From: JBFIHF01 sp964411125
Lineage (GTDB): Bacteria; Myxococcota_A; Bradymonadia; Bradymonadales; Bradymonadaceae
Assembly (NCBI GenBank): GCA_964411125.1
Contig: CAYPJU010000022.1
Location: 18,704-82,703 of the forward strand
Length of the DNA: 64,000 bases
Direction: 5' to 3'
In this document: in pieces, positions 54,436 through 62,899 of the stretch
Numbering within the stretch: position 1 is the first letter of the stretch
How the letters are laid out: the number at the start of each line of letters is the position of its first letter
The notes under the pieces: model-generated
What the model was told of the DNA's origin: nothing
Database searches by the model: none
What the model saw: the letters and a program-made list of their open reading frames with translations, nothing else
Made by a program: the position numbers and the translations under genes

Positions 54436-55422
54436 GTGACACAAAGAACCCGGCCAGTGAGCAAAACCCTGATTGCGGCGCTCGCGGCCGGGTTTTGCAT
54501 TTCTTGCGCGACCTCCTCCGACAGTGCCTCCGCGGTCACCGCACGGTTCGGAGAATCGTACGAGCGATGCCTGGCGGGCGACCTCGAGGCGTGCGCAGAT
54601 CATGCCGCGACGATGGACTCTCGCCCCGCCCCCGAAGCGAAACGAGCGGCGCTCGTCGCGTACCAGTACGGCTGCATCAATGGGCACGCGGCATCGTGCA
54701 CGGGCCTCGCCGAGATCCTCGGCGATGGCGCGAACGCCGGCCAGCGGGATCGCGTCGTCGAAGCTCTCCAGACGGCCTGCGACGGCGGCGAGGCGGACGC
54801 GTGCGTCGAGCTCGCCGAAGACCTCCCGCGCGAACGAGCACTGCCGATTTACGAAGCGGCGTGCGACGACGGGTCCGGCGCCGGGTGCCACAATCTTGCC
54901 GTTATCCTTCGCGAGCGTGCGAGGCTCGACTCGCAGTTGGTGCGCGCGCAGGAGCTCGACCGGAAGGCGTGCGAACTCGGAGTGGTCGAGGGATGCGTCG
55001 CCGCCGGACAAGCGCTGCTCTTCGGGTCCGGCGTCGACGCCGACGAAGAGGCCGGGTTGAAGATGCTCGAGCGGGGGTGCAACGAGCAGGTCGGCACCGG
55101 GTGCGTCACCCTCGCCAACATCTGGGAGCGCGGGATCGGCGTGACGCCCGATGCCAGGAAGGCTTCCACCTATCGGGAGCTCGCCGCGCGGCATCAATCG
55201 ATCCGTGAAGGCTTCGACGACGGGGAACTCGCCTTCGTCGCGTACGGCGACGCGTGCACGCGGGGGGACGCCTTGGGGTGCTTCGCGGCAGCCTGGCATC
55301 GGCAGGAAGGGTACCAGGTGTCGAAGAACCTCACCGTCGCGCGGGAGCTGTATGCAGTCGCATGTTCGAGGGGATTGGCGCGCGCATGCAGCCGCGCGGC
55401 CGACGGGGAGAGAGCGCAGTGA
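54436..55422 (+). CDS. Sel1-repeat lipoprotein
   Basis: The 328-aa protein has a hydrophobic signal (TLIAALAAGFCISC) suggesting a lipoprotein. The mature part has Cys-containing Sel1-like helical repeats (DLEACADHAA, VVEGCVAAGQALLFGSGV, QVGTGCVTLANIWERGIGV, DALGCFAAAW). These short TPR relatives act as protein scaffolds, here probably with disulfides. The start is GTG 54436; GTG 54457 also keeps the signal and neither has a good Shine-Dalgarno. The 5' coding region contains a terminator-like hairpin. It follows rpoH by nine bases and is coupled to the next gene through GTGA. Confidence 0.82.
   Translation: MTQRTRPVSKTLIAALAAGFCISCATSSDSASAVTARFGESYERCLAGDLEACADHAATMDSRPAPEAKRAALVAYQYGCINGHAASCTGLAEILGDGANAGQRDRVVEALQTACDGGEADACVELAEDLPRERALPIYEAACDDGSGAGCHNLAVILRERARLDSQLVRAQELDRKACELGVVEGCVAAGQALLFGSGVDADEEAGLKMLERGCNEQVGTGCVTLANIWERGIGVTPDARKASTYRELAARHQSIREGFDDGELAFVAYGDACTRGDALGCFAAAWHRQEGYQVSKNLTVARELYAVACSRGLARACSRAADGERAQ
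54447..54496 (+). terminator. Terminator-like hairpin inside the Sel1 gene start
   Basis: AACCCGGCC (54447-54455) and GGCCGGGTT (54486-54494) are perfect 9-bp complements followed by TT. The loop is 30 bases. It lies 20 bases after the rpoH stop but within the signal-peptide codons of the Sel1 gene, so it may act as an rpoH terminator or attenuator. Confidence 0.55.
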
Positions 55423-56513
55423 GTAGGGGGAGGAAGTCGCGCGCCATCGTCCGAGCCACGGCCCTCTCGCTGTTGTTCACCCTCGGTCTGCCGGTCGCCC
55501 TCGGGGCTTTGCTCTCGTGTGCGGGCGGTGCTCGGGTCGAAGACGGCGGCCTGGTGGATCGCGAGGGATGGCCGGTCCGCCCCGCCGACCGGCAATTGCG
55601 CTGCCCCGAAGGAACCTACCTCAGTGACGAGATCGCGCAGTCCGGACGTCGCGTCGCCCGCTGCCAGACGTTCGATACCCACAACGCGCGAGGGTTCGAA
55701 CTCACATGGAGCGCGGAAGGTACGTTGCTCGCCGAGATGCGCCTCTCCGAGGGAGGCGAGCCGCAGAAGCGCTCGCAGTGGTTCGAATCGGGCGAGCCGT
55801 CAGTGGAAGAGGTCTACGAGGACGGACTCCTGATGCGAAAGGTCGCCTGGTATCCGAACGGTCGCGTGCGCGCGAAGGTCGAATACGCCCCGGAGCGAGG
55901 CGTCACGGTCGTTCAACGCTTTGGCCCCGACGGCTCGGTCGAGGAGGAGGGCGAACTCAAAGACGGTCAGCTCGTCGGCGAGTGGCGCGAGTGGAAGGAC
56001 GGAGCGCTCGAACGAAGGACCTACGTCTCCGGAATCCTGCAGGGGGCGGCCGAAAGAACCTTCCCCGCCGGCGGCGTGGAGCGCGGCCGCTACGAGAACG
56101 GTCGCAAGGTCGGAAAATGGATCCGGGTCGACGACCAGGGGAACACGATCCGCGAAGTGGAGTTCGTGGCAGGGGAGATGACCGGGAGCTACAAACTGTT
56201 TCATCCCACCGGGCAGATTCGCGAGGACGGCCGCTACCTCGACGACGAGAAACACGGCCGCTGGCGAACCTGGCATCCCAACGGAAACCTCGCCTCCGAG
56301 GTCTGGTTTTCGTGCGGACGTCCGGTCGGCCCGTACATGACGTTCGACACGGCGGGCAACCCCGAACAGATCGGTCAGTACGAGGACGGCGAGAAGGTCG
56401 GGGAGTGGAAGAAGATGACCCCGACCGGGGCCGCCACCCAGGTGCAGGAGTTCCGTCCCCCCGCGCGCGCGTTCGAGCCGAGCTCGCTTCCCCGACAGTG
56501 TGGTGGCGACTGA
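55419..56513 (+). CDS. MORN-repeat (YwqK-like) envelope protein
   Basis: The 364-aa protein starts at GTG 55419, overlapping the Sel1 stop (GTGA), with GGAGAGAG upstream. An N-terminal membrane segment (ATALSLLFTLGLPVALGALLSC) may be a lipoprotein signal. The rest contains eight or more MORN-variant strands (LMRKVAWYPNGRVRAKVEY, ENGRKVGKWIRV, LDDEKHGRWRTWHPNGN, DGEKVGEWKKM), as in the YwqK family often labelled antitoxin. I see no toxin gene beside it, so that label is not supported. Probably a periplasmic scaffold working with the Sel1 protein. Confidence 0.83.
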   Translation: MSRGRKSRAIVRATALSLLFTLGLPVALGALLSCAGGARVEDGGLVDREGWPVRPADRQLRCPEGTYLSDEIAQSGRRVARCQTFDTHNARGFELTWSAEGTLLAEMRLSEGGEPQKRSQWFESGEPSVEEVYEDGLLMRKVAWYPNGRVRAKVEYAPERGVTVVQRFGPDGSVEEEGELKDGQLVGEWREWKDGALERRTYVSGILQGAAERTFPAGGVERGRYENGRKVGKWIRVDDQGNTIREVEFVAGEMTGSYKLFHPTGQIREDGRYLDDEKHGRWRTWHPNGNLASEVWFSCGRPVGPYMTFDTAGNPEQIGQYEDGEKVGEWKKMTPTGAATQVQEFRPPARAFEPSSLPRQCGGD

Positions 56514-56526
56514 ACTCCCCGTTCAG
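56510..56526. other. Small inverted repeat across two convergent stop codons
   Basis: CTGAAC (56510-56515), loop TCCCC, GTTCAG (56521-56526). It spans the TGA of the MORN gene and the TGA of the YqeY gene, which end nine bases apart. The core symmetry is partly forced because TGA and its complement TCA face each other. Confidence 0.5.
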
Positions 56527-56975
56527 CCGAGCTTCGACATCACGATGTCTTTCGCTGCGCCGCCGTCGAACTGACCTTTGATGCGCCCCATCAAAGGGCC
56601 CATCACTTTTCCCATGTCGCTCTTGGACTCGGCGCCGGTCGACGCAATGAGTTCGTCCACGATCGCGCCGACTTCTTCTTCGGAGAGCTGGCGTGGAAGG
56701 TAGTCCTCGATGACGACCAGCTCGGCCTCTTCCTTGTCGGCCAGCTCGTCGCGTCCGCCTCCTCGATACGATTCCGCCGCTTCGCGCCGCTTCTTCGCTT
56801 CGGTCGAGAGCACCGTGACGATCTCGTCCTCCGTCACGTCACGGCCCAGATCGATCTGCTTGTTCTTGAGCGCCGAGATGAGCATGCGAATCGTCGTGAG
56901 ACGTTCCGAGTCGCGCGCCTTCATGGCGGTCTTCATGTCGGTCTTGAGTCGTGTCAGCGTGTCAGCTTCGGCCAT
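56523..56975 (-). CDS. yqeY: GatB/YqeY domain protein
   Basis: The 150-aa protein matches YqeY: MAEADTLTRLKTDMKTAMKA helix, ISALKNKQIDLGRD, then EDYLPRQLSEEEV and the C-terminal GKVMGPLMGRIKGQFDG, the tRNA-contacting helical part shared with the GatB tail. YqeY proteins probably help handle tRNA or misacylation but are not well defined. GAGGTAAAC precedes the ATG at 56975; the longer upstream frame lacks support. Eighty bases separate it from the HD-GYP regulator upstream on the same strand. Confidence 0.92.
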   Translation of the reverse strand: MAEADTLTRLKTDMKTAMKARDSERLTTIRMLISALKNKQIDLGRDVTEDEIVTVLSTEAKKRREAAESYRGGGRDELADKEEAELVVIEDYLPRQLSEEEVGAIVDELIASTGAESKSDMGKVMGPLMGRIKGQFDGGAAKDIVMSKLG

Positions 56976-57055
56976 GTTTACCTCGGGGTCGCGGAAAGGT
57001 CGCAAGCTATGCGCGGACCAGCTTTGGCGCAAGTCGGCTGGAACACGGGCGCGGA

Positions 57056-58549
57056 TCAGGCTTCGAGGGACGCCCAGCGCTGCGCCTTCGCCTTGAGTCC
57101 CTGCTTGTGGTGCGCGATCTCGCGGACGAACACTTCGACCAATTCCGGATCGAACTGGCTCCCCGCGAACGCCTGGATTTCGCGGATCGCGACGTCGTGT
57201 GGCAGGGCGCGACGGTACGCACGATGAGACGTCATCGCGTCGTAGGTGTCTGCGATGGCGAGGATGCGTCCCATCAGCGGGATCTCTTCACCCGCCAGAC
57301 CGAGCGGGTAGCCCTTGCCGTCCCAACGCTCGTGGTGGTGGTAAACACCCGGGATCAGGTCGTGCAGGAACGAGATCGGCTCCAGAATCCACTTCCCGCG
57401 GGTGGTGTGGCTCTTGAACATCTCGTACTCGCCCTCGGTCAGCGGTTCCGCCTTGTTGAGATCCTCGTACCGAATCCCGAGCTTCCCGATGTCGTGCATC
57501 ATCGCCGAGTCGGCGATCGTCTCGACGTCCTGTTCCGGAAGATCGAGGCCGCGCGCGATCATGACGGCATATTTGCTGACCCGCTGCGAGTGCCCGTGGG
57601 TATAAGGGTCTTTGTCCTCGAGCAGGTTGGCGAGCGCCTTGATCGTGTCCTTGAACGTCGTCTTCAGCTCCTGGTAGAGCCGCGCGTTCTCGATCGCCGC
57701 AGATGCACGCCCACCCAACACGGTGAGCATCTTCCGCTTCCCCTCGCGGAACGAGCGCTTCTCGTCGAAGGCGAAGGCGACGAGGAGACCGACGGTGGAG
57801 TTGGCGGTCCGCAGCGGCACGCACAACAACGAGAAGAGCTGCTCAGCGGCGTGCCCCTGGACGAGATCGCGTGCTTCGTCACCCCAGAGGATGAGAGGCT
57901 CGCCCGAGGCGATGCGCGCTTCGAGCCGTGCCGTGTCGATCCGTCCGATGAGCTCCGCATGCTCCGACTCGAGGTCGGCTCGCATCCAACGCTGCACGCA
58001 CGAGTAGCCGCCGTTCCGAATCCAGATCGAGGCGGCGTCGGCGTCGAGCTGTTCTCGCGCCGTGTCGATCAGAAGGTCCTGAATCTCGTCGGGATCGAGG
58101 GTCGCCGACATCTTCTCGGACAATTCGTAGAGTTCGACCGCTTCGCGGAGCTGGATGTTCTCCTGCTCGAGCTCGCGGCGCTCGAGGCCACGCTTGAGCA
58201 GATTGATGACGTCCTGCACCTTGAACGGCTTGAGAACGTAGTCGTCGGCCCCCGCCTTCATCGCGGAGATGGCGGTCTCGACCGTCCCAAACCCCGTCAT
58301 CATCATCACGAATGCGCGTGGGAGCGTCCTCTTCACGTGGCCGAGGAGCTCGAGCCCGTCCATCCCCGGCATCTTGAGATCCAGGAGCACCGCGTCGAAG
58401 AGCTCCCGCCCCAGACGGGCTACTGCCTTCTCGCCGCTGTCCACCGCGACCACGGAGTAGCCCTCCATCGTCAGGAAATCGGTGAGGACCTCGCGGATGG
58501 AATCTTCGTCGTCGACGACGAGGATGCGGCTGGCATTGTGGGATTGCAT
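57056..58549 (-). CDS. Response regulator with GAF and HD-GYP domains (c-di-GMP phosphodiesterase)
   Basis: The 497-aa protein has receiver domain (about 8-120; Asp57, Lys108 in LKPF), a GAF domain at about 150-292, and HD-GYP at about 300-480 with HD at 352-353, HHERWDGKGYP at 405-415 and later conserved residues (DTYDAMTSHRAYR). All catalytic residues are present, so c-di-GMP hydrolysis is expected, opposing the FHA-GGDEF enzyme at 14.9 kb. The start MQSHNASRIL at 58549 has GGAG close upstream; longer starts lack support. The partner histidine kinase is not adjacent; the hybrid kinase at 48.4 kb is one candidate. Confidence 0.94.
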   Translation of the reverse strand: MQSHNASRILVVDDEDSIREVLTDFLTMEGYSVVAVDSGEKAVARLGRELFDAVLLDLKMPGMDGLELLGHVKRTLPRAFVMMMTGFGTVETAISAMKAGADDYVLKPFKVQDVINLLKRGLERRELEQENIQLREAVELYELSEKMSATLDPDEIQDLLIDTAREQLDADAASIWIRNGGYSCVQRWMRADLESEHAELIGRIDTARLEARIASGEPLILWGDEARDLVQGHAAEQLFSLLCVPLRTANSTVGLLVAFAFDEKRSFREGKRKMLTVLGGRASAAIENARLYQELKTTFKDTIKALANLLEDKDPYTHGHSQRVSKYAVMIARGLDLPEQDVETIADSAMMHDIGKLGIRYEDLNKAEPLTEGEYEMFKSHTTRGKWILEPISFLHDLIPGVYHHHERWDGKGYPLGLAGEEIPLMGRILAIADTYDAMTSHRAYRRALPHDVAIREIQAFAGSQFDPELVEVFVREIAHHKQGLKAKAQRWASLEA

Positions 58550-58643
58550 GGTGCTCCAACGGACTACACTGCTTGCTATCACCGCCAGGCGCCGGGCGTC
58601 AAACCGTTGGGGGGCGCGGGGGCGCACCGTCTCGAATATCTGC

Positions 58644-59054
58644 TCACTCGTACTCGTCGATGAGGCCCGGCCGCTTGTAACGACGCTTCGCCTCCGTCTC
58701 CAGCTCCGACTGGCAGTCGACGCAACGCGGCGCTTCCGGCTTGGACCGAAGCCGGCCCCGCGAGATCTCCTCCCCGCATTCGATGCACTCGCCGTACTCG
58801 CCGTCTTCGATGCGATGTTCCGCCTCTTCGACCAGCTTGAGCATCTCGGCGAAGCGACCGTGGAGCCGAAGATCGGCGTCTTTGGTCTGCTGGGTGACCG
58901 TCTTGTCGATCGAATCTCCGCCCCCCACGGGGTCGTCCGCCGCCATTTCGCCGATCTTCTCCCTGTTTTTCGCGACGATTTCGCGCCGAAGTCGCATCAG
59001 TGCTTCGCGCATTTCGTGCAAGAATTCTTCGTCTTCGGTGATGGGTCGGTCCAT
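58644..59054 (-). CDS. DksA/TraR-type zinc-finger protein
   Basis: The 136-aa protein has a coiled-coil (about 10-95), then a Cys4 zinc finger CIECGEEISRGRL to CVDC (CxxC, 17 residues, CxxC), and the basic tail KRRYKRPG. This is the DksA layout, a secondary-channel factor that adjusts RNA polymerase with ppGpp. The coiled-coil tip would decide whether it is true DksA; it reads DDPVGGGDSID, so the Asp-rich tip is plausible. Start at 59054 follows AAGGAG perfectly. Confidence 0.9.
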   Translation of the reverse strand: MDRPITEDEEFLHEMREALMRLRREIVAKNREKIGEMAADDPVGGGDSIDKTVTQQTKDADLRLHGRFAEMLKLVEEAEHRIEDGEYGECIECGEEISRGRLRSKPEAPRCVDCQSELETEAKRRYKRPGLIDEYE

Positions 59055-59097
59055 GGGGCTCCTTGCGCAGTCGGGTGTTTGATGCCACGATTTCTTC

Positions 59098-59502
59098 GTG
59101 GAATCTCGCAATTTCTTCATCTTCGTCGCAGCGCTAGCCGCCGCTTCCTCGGGTTGTACGTCGACGACGCAGATCGTGTCGCGCCCGGCGGGAGCAGCCG
59201 TAGTGATGGACGGCTCCAAGCACCTGGGGAAGACCCCGATCCAGTTGACCGAGCCCGTGTGGCTGTGGACGAAACACAGCCTGACCCTCGAAAAGCCTGG
59301 CTATCAGCCGGCGACGATGCTCATCCGAAACGATGGTCTGCATTTCGGCTACGCCGCAATCTGTGTCTGCACGGGAGGTCTTTTGCTCCCTCTCGCCTTC
59401 GTCTCCTCCTACCAACCACGGTACGAGGTCACGTTGGATCCGGTCGCTACGTCATACAACGGCGTGGAATTTCGAGCGCGCCCGAACGTTGAGTTCCAGT
59501 AG
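59098..59502 (+). CDS. PEGA-domain lipoprotein
   Basis: The 134-aa protein starts at GTG 59098, with signal MESRNFFIFVAALAAASSGC and lipobox. A PEGA domain (about 25-75: VSRPAGAAVVMDG, LGKTPIQL, LEKPGYQPA) is a small beta-fold common in surface proteins. A second hydrophobic stretch (AAICVCTGGLLLPLAFV) at about 84-102 is unusual and could re-enter the membrane. Divergent from the DksA-type gene with only 43 bases between starts, so the promoters must overlap. Confidence 0.85.
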   Translation: MESRNFFIFVAALAAASSGCTSTTQIVSRPAGAAVVMDGSKHLGKTPIQLTEPVWLWTKHSLTLEKPGYQPATMLIRNDGLHFGYAAICVCTGGLLLPLAFVSSYQPRYEVTLDPVATSYNGVEFRARPNVEFQ

Positions 59503-59687
59503 CGCAACCCGCGCAAAACGTCGAGATGTGGTCGGGACGCTTCTAGGTCCGAACCGCGAATCGCTGGACAAACTGAGTGCCGAACGTTATTTGGCGCTGT
59601 CCCGTGTCCGGATTGGACATGGATGACCGATTTTGGTTTGTTGTTCGGGCTCTGCGCTTTCGCGCCCGAATGTTTTCGAAGTGAGCC

Positions 59688-61877
59688 ATGATGCAATCTT
59701 CCCATAGAAAGGCCTCCACGGGCCTCCGAAAAGTCGCCCTCACCCTCCTCGTCTTCGCGTTCGCGGGCTGTGGTGCCTGCGAACCGCCCGAGGAGGATCC
59801 GACTCCCGATACCGGCCGGATCGTCATCGACACCGACGACGGTACGCCCGACATGGGGACCGACGCGGAGACCGACGACATGGACGAGGTCGAGCCGGAC
59901 ATGGAGCCGGACATGACCGTCGACCCGCCCGACATGGATCCGATCGACCCCGACATGCCCGTCGATCCGCCGGACATGGCGCCGGACATGCCCGAGGAAG
60001 AGGAGATGGACACGTTCGATCCTCTCCAGGTCTGCCTCGACGATTGCAACTACTCGGGGCCGCGCGCCGACGAAGTCGACTGCGACTACGACGGTCTCTC
60101 CAACACGGAAGAGGCGACCCTCGGAACGGACACCTGCGACAACGACACCGATGGCGACAAGCTCTCCGACCTGAAGGAACTCCAGGAAGGTACCGACCCG
60201 CTGGTCAACGACAGCGACGGTGACGGCCTGGAAGATGCCGACGAGCTCTTCTTCGGCTTCGACCCGAACAATCCCGATACGCTCAACGACGGGATGCTCG
60301 ACGGCGACCGATGGATCGTGACCGCGTGCGACAACCCGCAGTCCGAGCAGGTCGACTACTACCTGAGCGCCGAAGGGGACTGGCAGATCGCTCTCCCCCC
60401 CGCGTTCTCGAACTACTCCGAACTCACGATCTCGACCGCCCAGGCGCAGTCGAAGCTCGCTGCGGCCGTGTTCGACGACACCGCCAACGAGGTCACCTCG
60501 TTCGTCCTGTCGACCAAGCCGACCGTCAACCAGCAGAACGGCGTCGACGTCCTTCGTAGCTACGTTCCGAGTTCGGGGGGGCCGCTCCGAAGCGTCGGCG
60601 CGCTCGAGCAGAGCTCCAACGGTGGTGAGTTCAACACCCACGACTTCCACAAGGCCGCAATCGGCCGCTACCTCGTGAACACCAACACCCCGAAGTCGGC
60701 GCGTCAGATTCGCGACGAACTCCTGTTCGCGATTGCGCCGTTCAGCGCCGCGGACGTCACGGGGCTGCCGAACTCGTCGGGGGCCACGTACAACGAGTTC
60801 CGTATCTTCATCAGCGCGACGTTCCGTGAGAGCCAACTGCAGGGGAACCGAATCATTACGACCGTCGCCATCGCGCCCGCCGAGAAGTTCGACCTGCGCG
60901 AGAAGGTCCAGTTCCGAATGGACGACCTCACCAACACGACGAACGTCTCGTCGGCCGGTGACCTCAACCAGACCGACTGCGCCCAGTTCCGCGCCGGCGA
61001 GGGGAATCCCGCCGCCGACTTCTACTGGGTGCTCGACCAGTCCGGCTCGATGGACGACGACTTCACGCGCGTGAAGAACGTCGCCAACGATTTCTTCGCC
61101 GAGCTGCAGAACACCGCGCTCGACTACCGACTCGGTGTCGTCCCGATGGACGAGGACATTCACGGTCGCGTTCGTGTTCCGCCCGGTTGGCACACCGACC
61201 AGGCCACCTTCATCGACGAGATTGACGACTTCGTCATCGACTGCGACGGCTGCGGTTCCAGCGCCGGGTTCGCCGAGTATGGACTTCAGGTCGCCGAGGA
61301 AGGCATCAAGTGGATGCGCTCCTCCGCCGCGCCCCAGGCTGTCCGAATTCGCCCCGACGCGCAGCTCGTCACTATCTTCATGAGCGACGAGGAAGCCGAG
61401 TCGATCAAGGACAACCCCCTCAACACCCAGGCGGGTCAGAACCTCCTCAACGACTACAAGATCTTCTTCTCCGCCAACACGATCGCGTTTGCCATCGTCG
61501 ACAGCCCCGGATTCAGCGGCGGATGCACGGCAGAAGGGGAAGCCTACAAGCAGGTCGCGCTGGCGACTGGCGGATCGTTCGCCTCGCTCTGCGACGCCGA
61601 CATCTCCGAGACGATCCAGGACATCATCTTCGCTGCCACCGGCCTGGCCTCGAACTACCGCGTCGCGCAGGTCCCCATCTCGAGCACGCTCCGTGTCTTC
61701 AAGAACGGCGAGTGGGTCCCCCGTAGTCGCGAGAACGGGTTCGACTACTTCGCGCAGTCCAACGCGATCGCGTTCTTCGGCTCGTACCGACCCGAGCCGG
61801 CCGACCCGACGATGGGGCGCTACGGTGACGACATCGCCGTCTCCTATCAGACGTTCATCGACACGACGAAGGATTGA
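59688..61877 (+). CDS. VWA-domain lipoprotein with Asp-Met-Pro-rich linker and calcium repeats
   Basis: The 729-aa protein has signal ending LLVFAFAGC. A linker of Asp-Met-Pro repeats follows (MDPIDPDMPVDPPDMAPDM). EF-hand-like or TSP3-like calcium repeats come next (DCDYDGLSNTEEATLGTD, DTDGDKLSDLKELQEGTDP, DSDGDGLEDADELFFGFDP). The VWA domain has the MIDAS core DQSGSM starting at Asp450 and the later MSDEEAES segment. VWA domains bind metal-dependently to partners, so this is a surface adhesion or binding protein. Start at 59688 within ATGATG; the signal supports it. A terminator follows at 61957. Confidence 0.9.
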   Translation: MMQSSHRKASTGLRKVALTLLVFAFAGCGACEPPEEDPTPDTGRIVIDTDDGTPDMGTDAETDDMDEVEPDMEPDMTVDPPDMDPIDPDMPVDPPDMAPDMPEEEEMDTFDPLQVCLDDCNYSGPRADEVDCDYDGLSNTEEATLGTDTCDNDTDGDKLSDLKELQEGTDPLVNDSDGDGLEDADELFFGFDPNNPDTLNDGMLDGDRWIVTACDNPQSEQVDYYLSAEGDWQIALPPAFSNYSELTISTAQAQSKLAAAVFDDTANEVTSFVLSTKPTVNQQNGVDVLRSYVPSSGGPLRSVGALEQSSNGGEFNTHDFHKAAIGRYLVNTNTPKSARQIRDELLFAIAPFSAADVTGLPNSSGATYNEFRIFISATFRESQLQGNRIITTVAIAPAEKFDLREKVQFRMDDLTNTTNVSSAGDLNQTDCAQFRAGEGNPAADFYWVLDQSGSMDDDFTRVKNVANDFFAELQNTALDYRLGVVPMDEDIHGRVRVPPGWHTDQATFIDEIDDFVIDCDGCGSSAGFAEYGLQVAEEGIKWMRSSAAPQAVRIRPDAQLVTIFMSDEEAESIKDNPLNTQAGQNLLNDYKIFFSANTIAFAIVDSPGFSGGCTAEGEAYKQVALATGGSFASLCDADISETIQDIIFAATGLASNYRVAQVPISSTLRVFKNGEWVPRSRENGFDYFAQSNAIAFFGSYRPEPADPTMGRYGDDIAVSYQTFIDTTKD

Positions 61878-61914
61878 CTGGGACGCGGGTGGTTTGAGGC
61901 CCGCGCCCCGCGCC

Positions 61915-61934
61915 CCCCGCGCTTACGCGCGGGG
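61915..61934. repeat. REP-like hairpin, CCCCGCGC-TTAC-GCGCGGGG
   Basis: A perfect 8-bp stem (61915-61922 and 61927-61934) with loop TTAC. It is the first of three hairpins in 125 bases that share TTAC or TCAC loops. Confidence 0.6.
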
Positions 61935-61956
61935 CTACACGTCGCTTCGCGACGAC

Positions 61957-61981
61957 GCCGGCTTACGCCGGCATTTTTTTT
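61957..61981 (+). terminator. Terminator / REP-like hairpin GCCGGC-TTAC-GCCGGC
   Basis: A 6-bp perfect stem (61957-61962 and 61967-61972), loop TTAC, then A and a run of eight T. Acts as terminator for the VWA gene and shares the loop with its neighbour. Confidence 0.75.
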
Positions 61982-62022
61982 GGGGGGGGGAGGGTTCGGA
62001 TTCGGGGTGTTCGAAGAGCGAC

Positions 62023-62038
62023 GCCGGCTCACGCCGGC
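62023..62038. repeat. REP-like hairpin GCCGGC-TCAC-GCCGGC
   Basis: Same stem as the hairpin 66 bases upstream, with loop TCAC instead of TTAC and no T-run. The flanking cgac before and at after are also shared between the two. Confidence 0.6.
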
Positions 62039-62085
62039 ATCCTTGCGGACGGAGAGGGGGCGGACGACCTCCTGCGTCGGGGGAG

Positions 62086-62769
62086 TCAGCGGCGGTTTCC
62101 GGCGACCAGACTGATCCAGTAGAGCAGCTGCAACACGGCGGTGGCGGCTGCGGCGACGTAGGTCGCGGCGGCTGCGGTGAGGACCTGGGAGACACCCTGG
62201 AGCTCGGCGGCGCCGAGGAGTTGGCGTTGCTCGAGAATGCGGCGCGCACGGATCGAGGCGTCGAACTCGACGGGCAGGGTCACCAGGGTGAAGGCGACGA
62301 ACCCTGCGAAGAGAACGACGCCGGCGGTCGCGAGGCCCGTCACGCCGATGAAGAGCCCGATGATCGTGATCCAGAGGCCGAGGCTCGTCCCGATGTTGGC
62401 GACGGGGACCATCTTCTGGCGGATCTTCATCGGCCAATAGCCATGGGCGTGCTGCAGGGCGTGACCGACCTCGTGCGCGGCGATCCCTGCCGCGGCGACC
62501 GAGCGGCCGTCGTGGATGCTCGGGGACAAGCGAAGCACCTTGTTGGAGGGGTCGTAGTGGTCGGAGAGGAAGCCGTCGATACGCTCGACGCGAACGTCGC
62601 GGATCCCTTCCGCCTTCAGGATGTAAGCGGCTACGTCGGCACCGGTCATCCCTCGGCCGGTCGCGACCTCGCTGTATCGGTTGACCCGGCTCTTCACCCA
62701 GAACTGAGCGCCGAGACTCAGCAAGGCGCCGATGCCGAGAATGATCAAGTACGTCGTGTCCAGGTACAT
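62086..62769 (-). CDS. YugP-type zinc membrane metallopeptidase
   Basis: The 227-aa protein has hydrophobic N-terminus (YLIILGIGALLSLGAQFWV), zinc motif AHEVGHALQH near residue 99, and two or three further membrane segments (LGLWITIIGLFIGVTGLATA, VVLFAGFVAFTLVTLPVEF, VLTAAAATYVAAAATAVLQL). This matches the YugP/DUF2685 family. The role is unknown; it is assumed to act at the membrane. Start 62769 has AAGGAGGAG upstream. It is convergent with the VWA gene across the hairpin-rich gap. Confidence 0.9.
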   Translation of the reverse strand: MYLDTTYLIILGIGALLSLGAQFWVKSRVNRYSEVATGRGMTGADVAAYILKAEGIRDVRVERIDGFLSDHYDPSNKVLRLSPSIHDGRSVAAAGIAAHEVGHALQHAHGYWPMKIRQKMVPVANIGTSLGLWITIIGLFIGVTGLATAGVVLFAGFVAFTLVTLPVEFDASIRARRILEQRQLLGAAELQGVSQVLTAAAATYVAAAATAVLQLLYWISLVAGNRR

Positions 62770-62899
62770 CGTCTCCTCCTTCGTCCCCGACCTTCGGGGG
62801 CGTCGACACCTGGAAGATAAGAACCGAGCGGGTGCGGCAAGGTAGGAGGGTGTCGGACAAAAACTGGCCCTTCCGCACATCCACGCGATACTCGGCGCG

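Noticed and set aside
51700..55299. 1199-codon open frame on the minus strand
   Set aside because: It runs opposite to cfa, rpoH and Sel1, which have clear motifs; a GC-rich third-position shadow.
55419..56513. Toxin-antitoxin system suggested by the YwqK-like MORN family name
   Set aside because: No toxin gene is adjacent; the neighbour is a Sel1 lipoprotein and the protein is exported.
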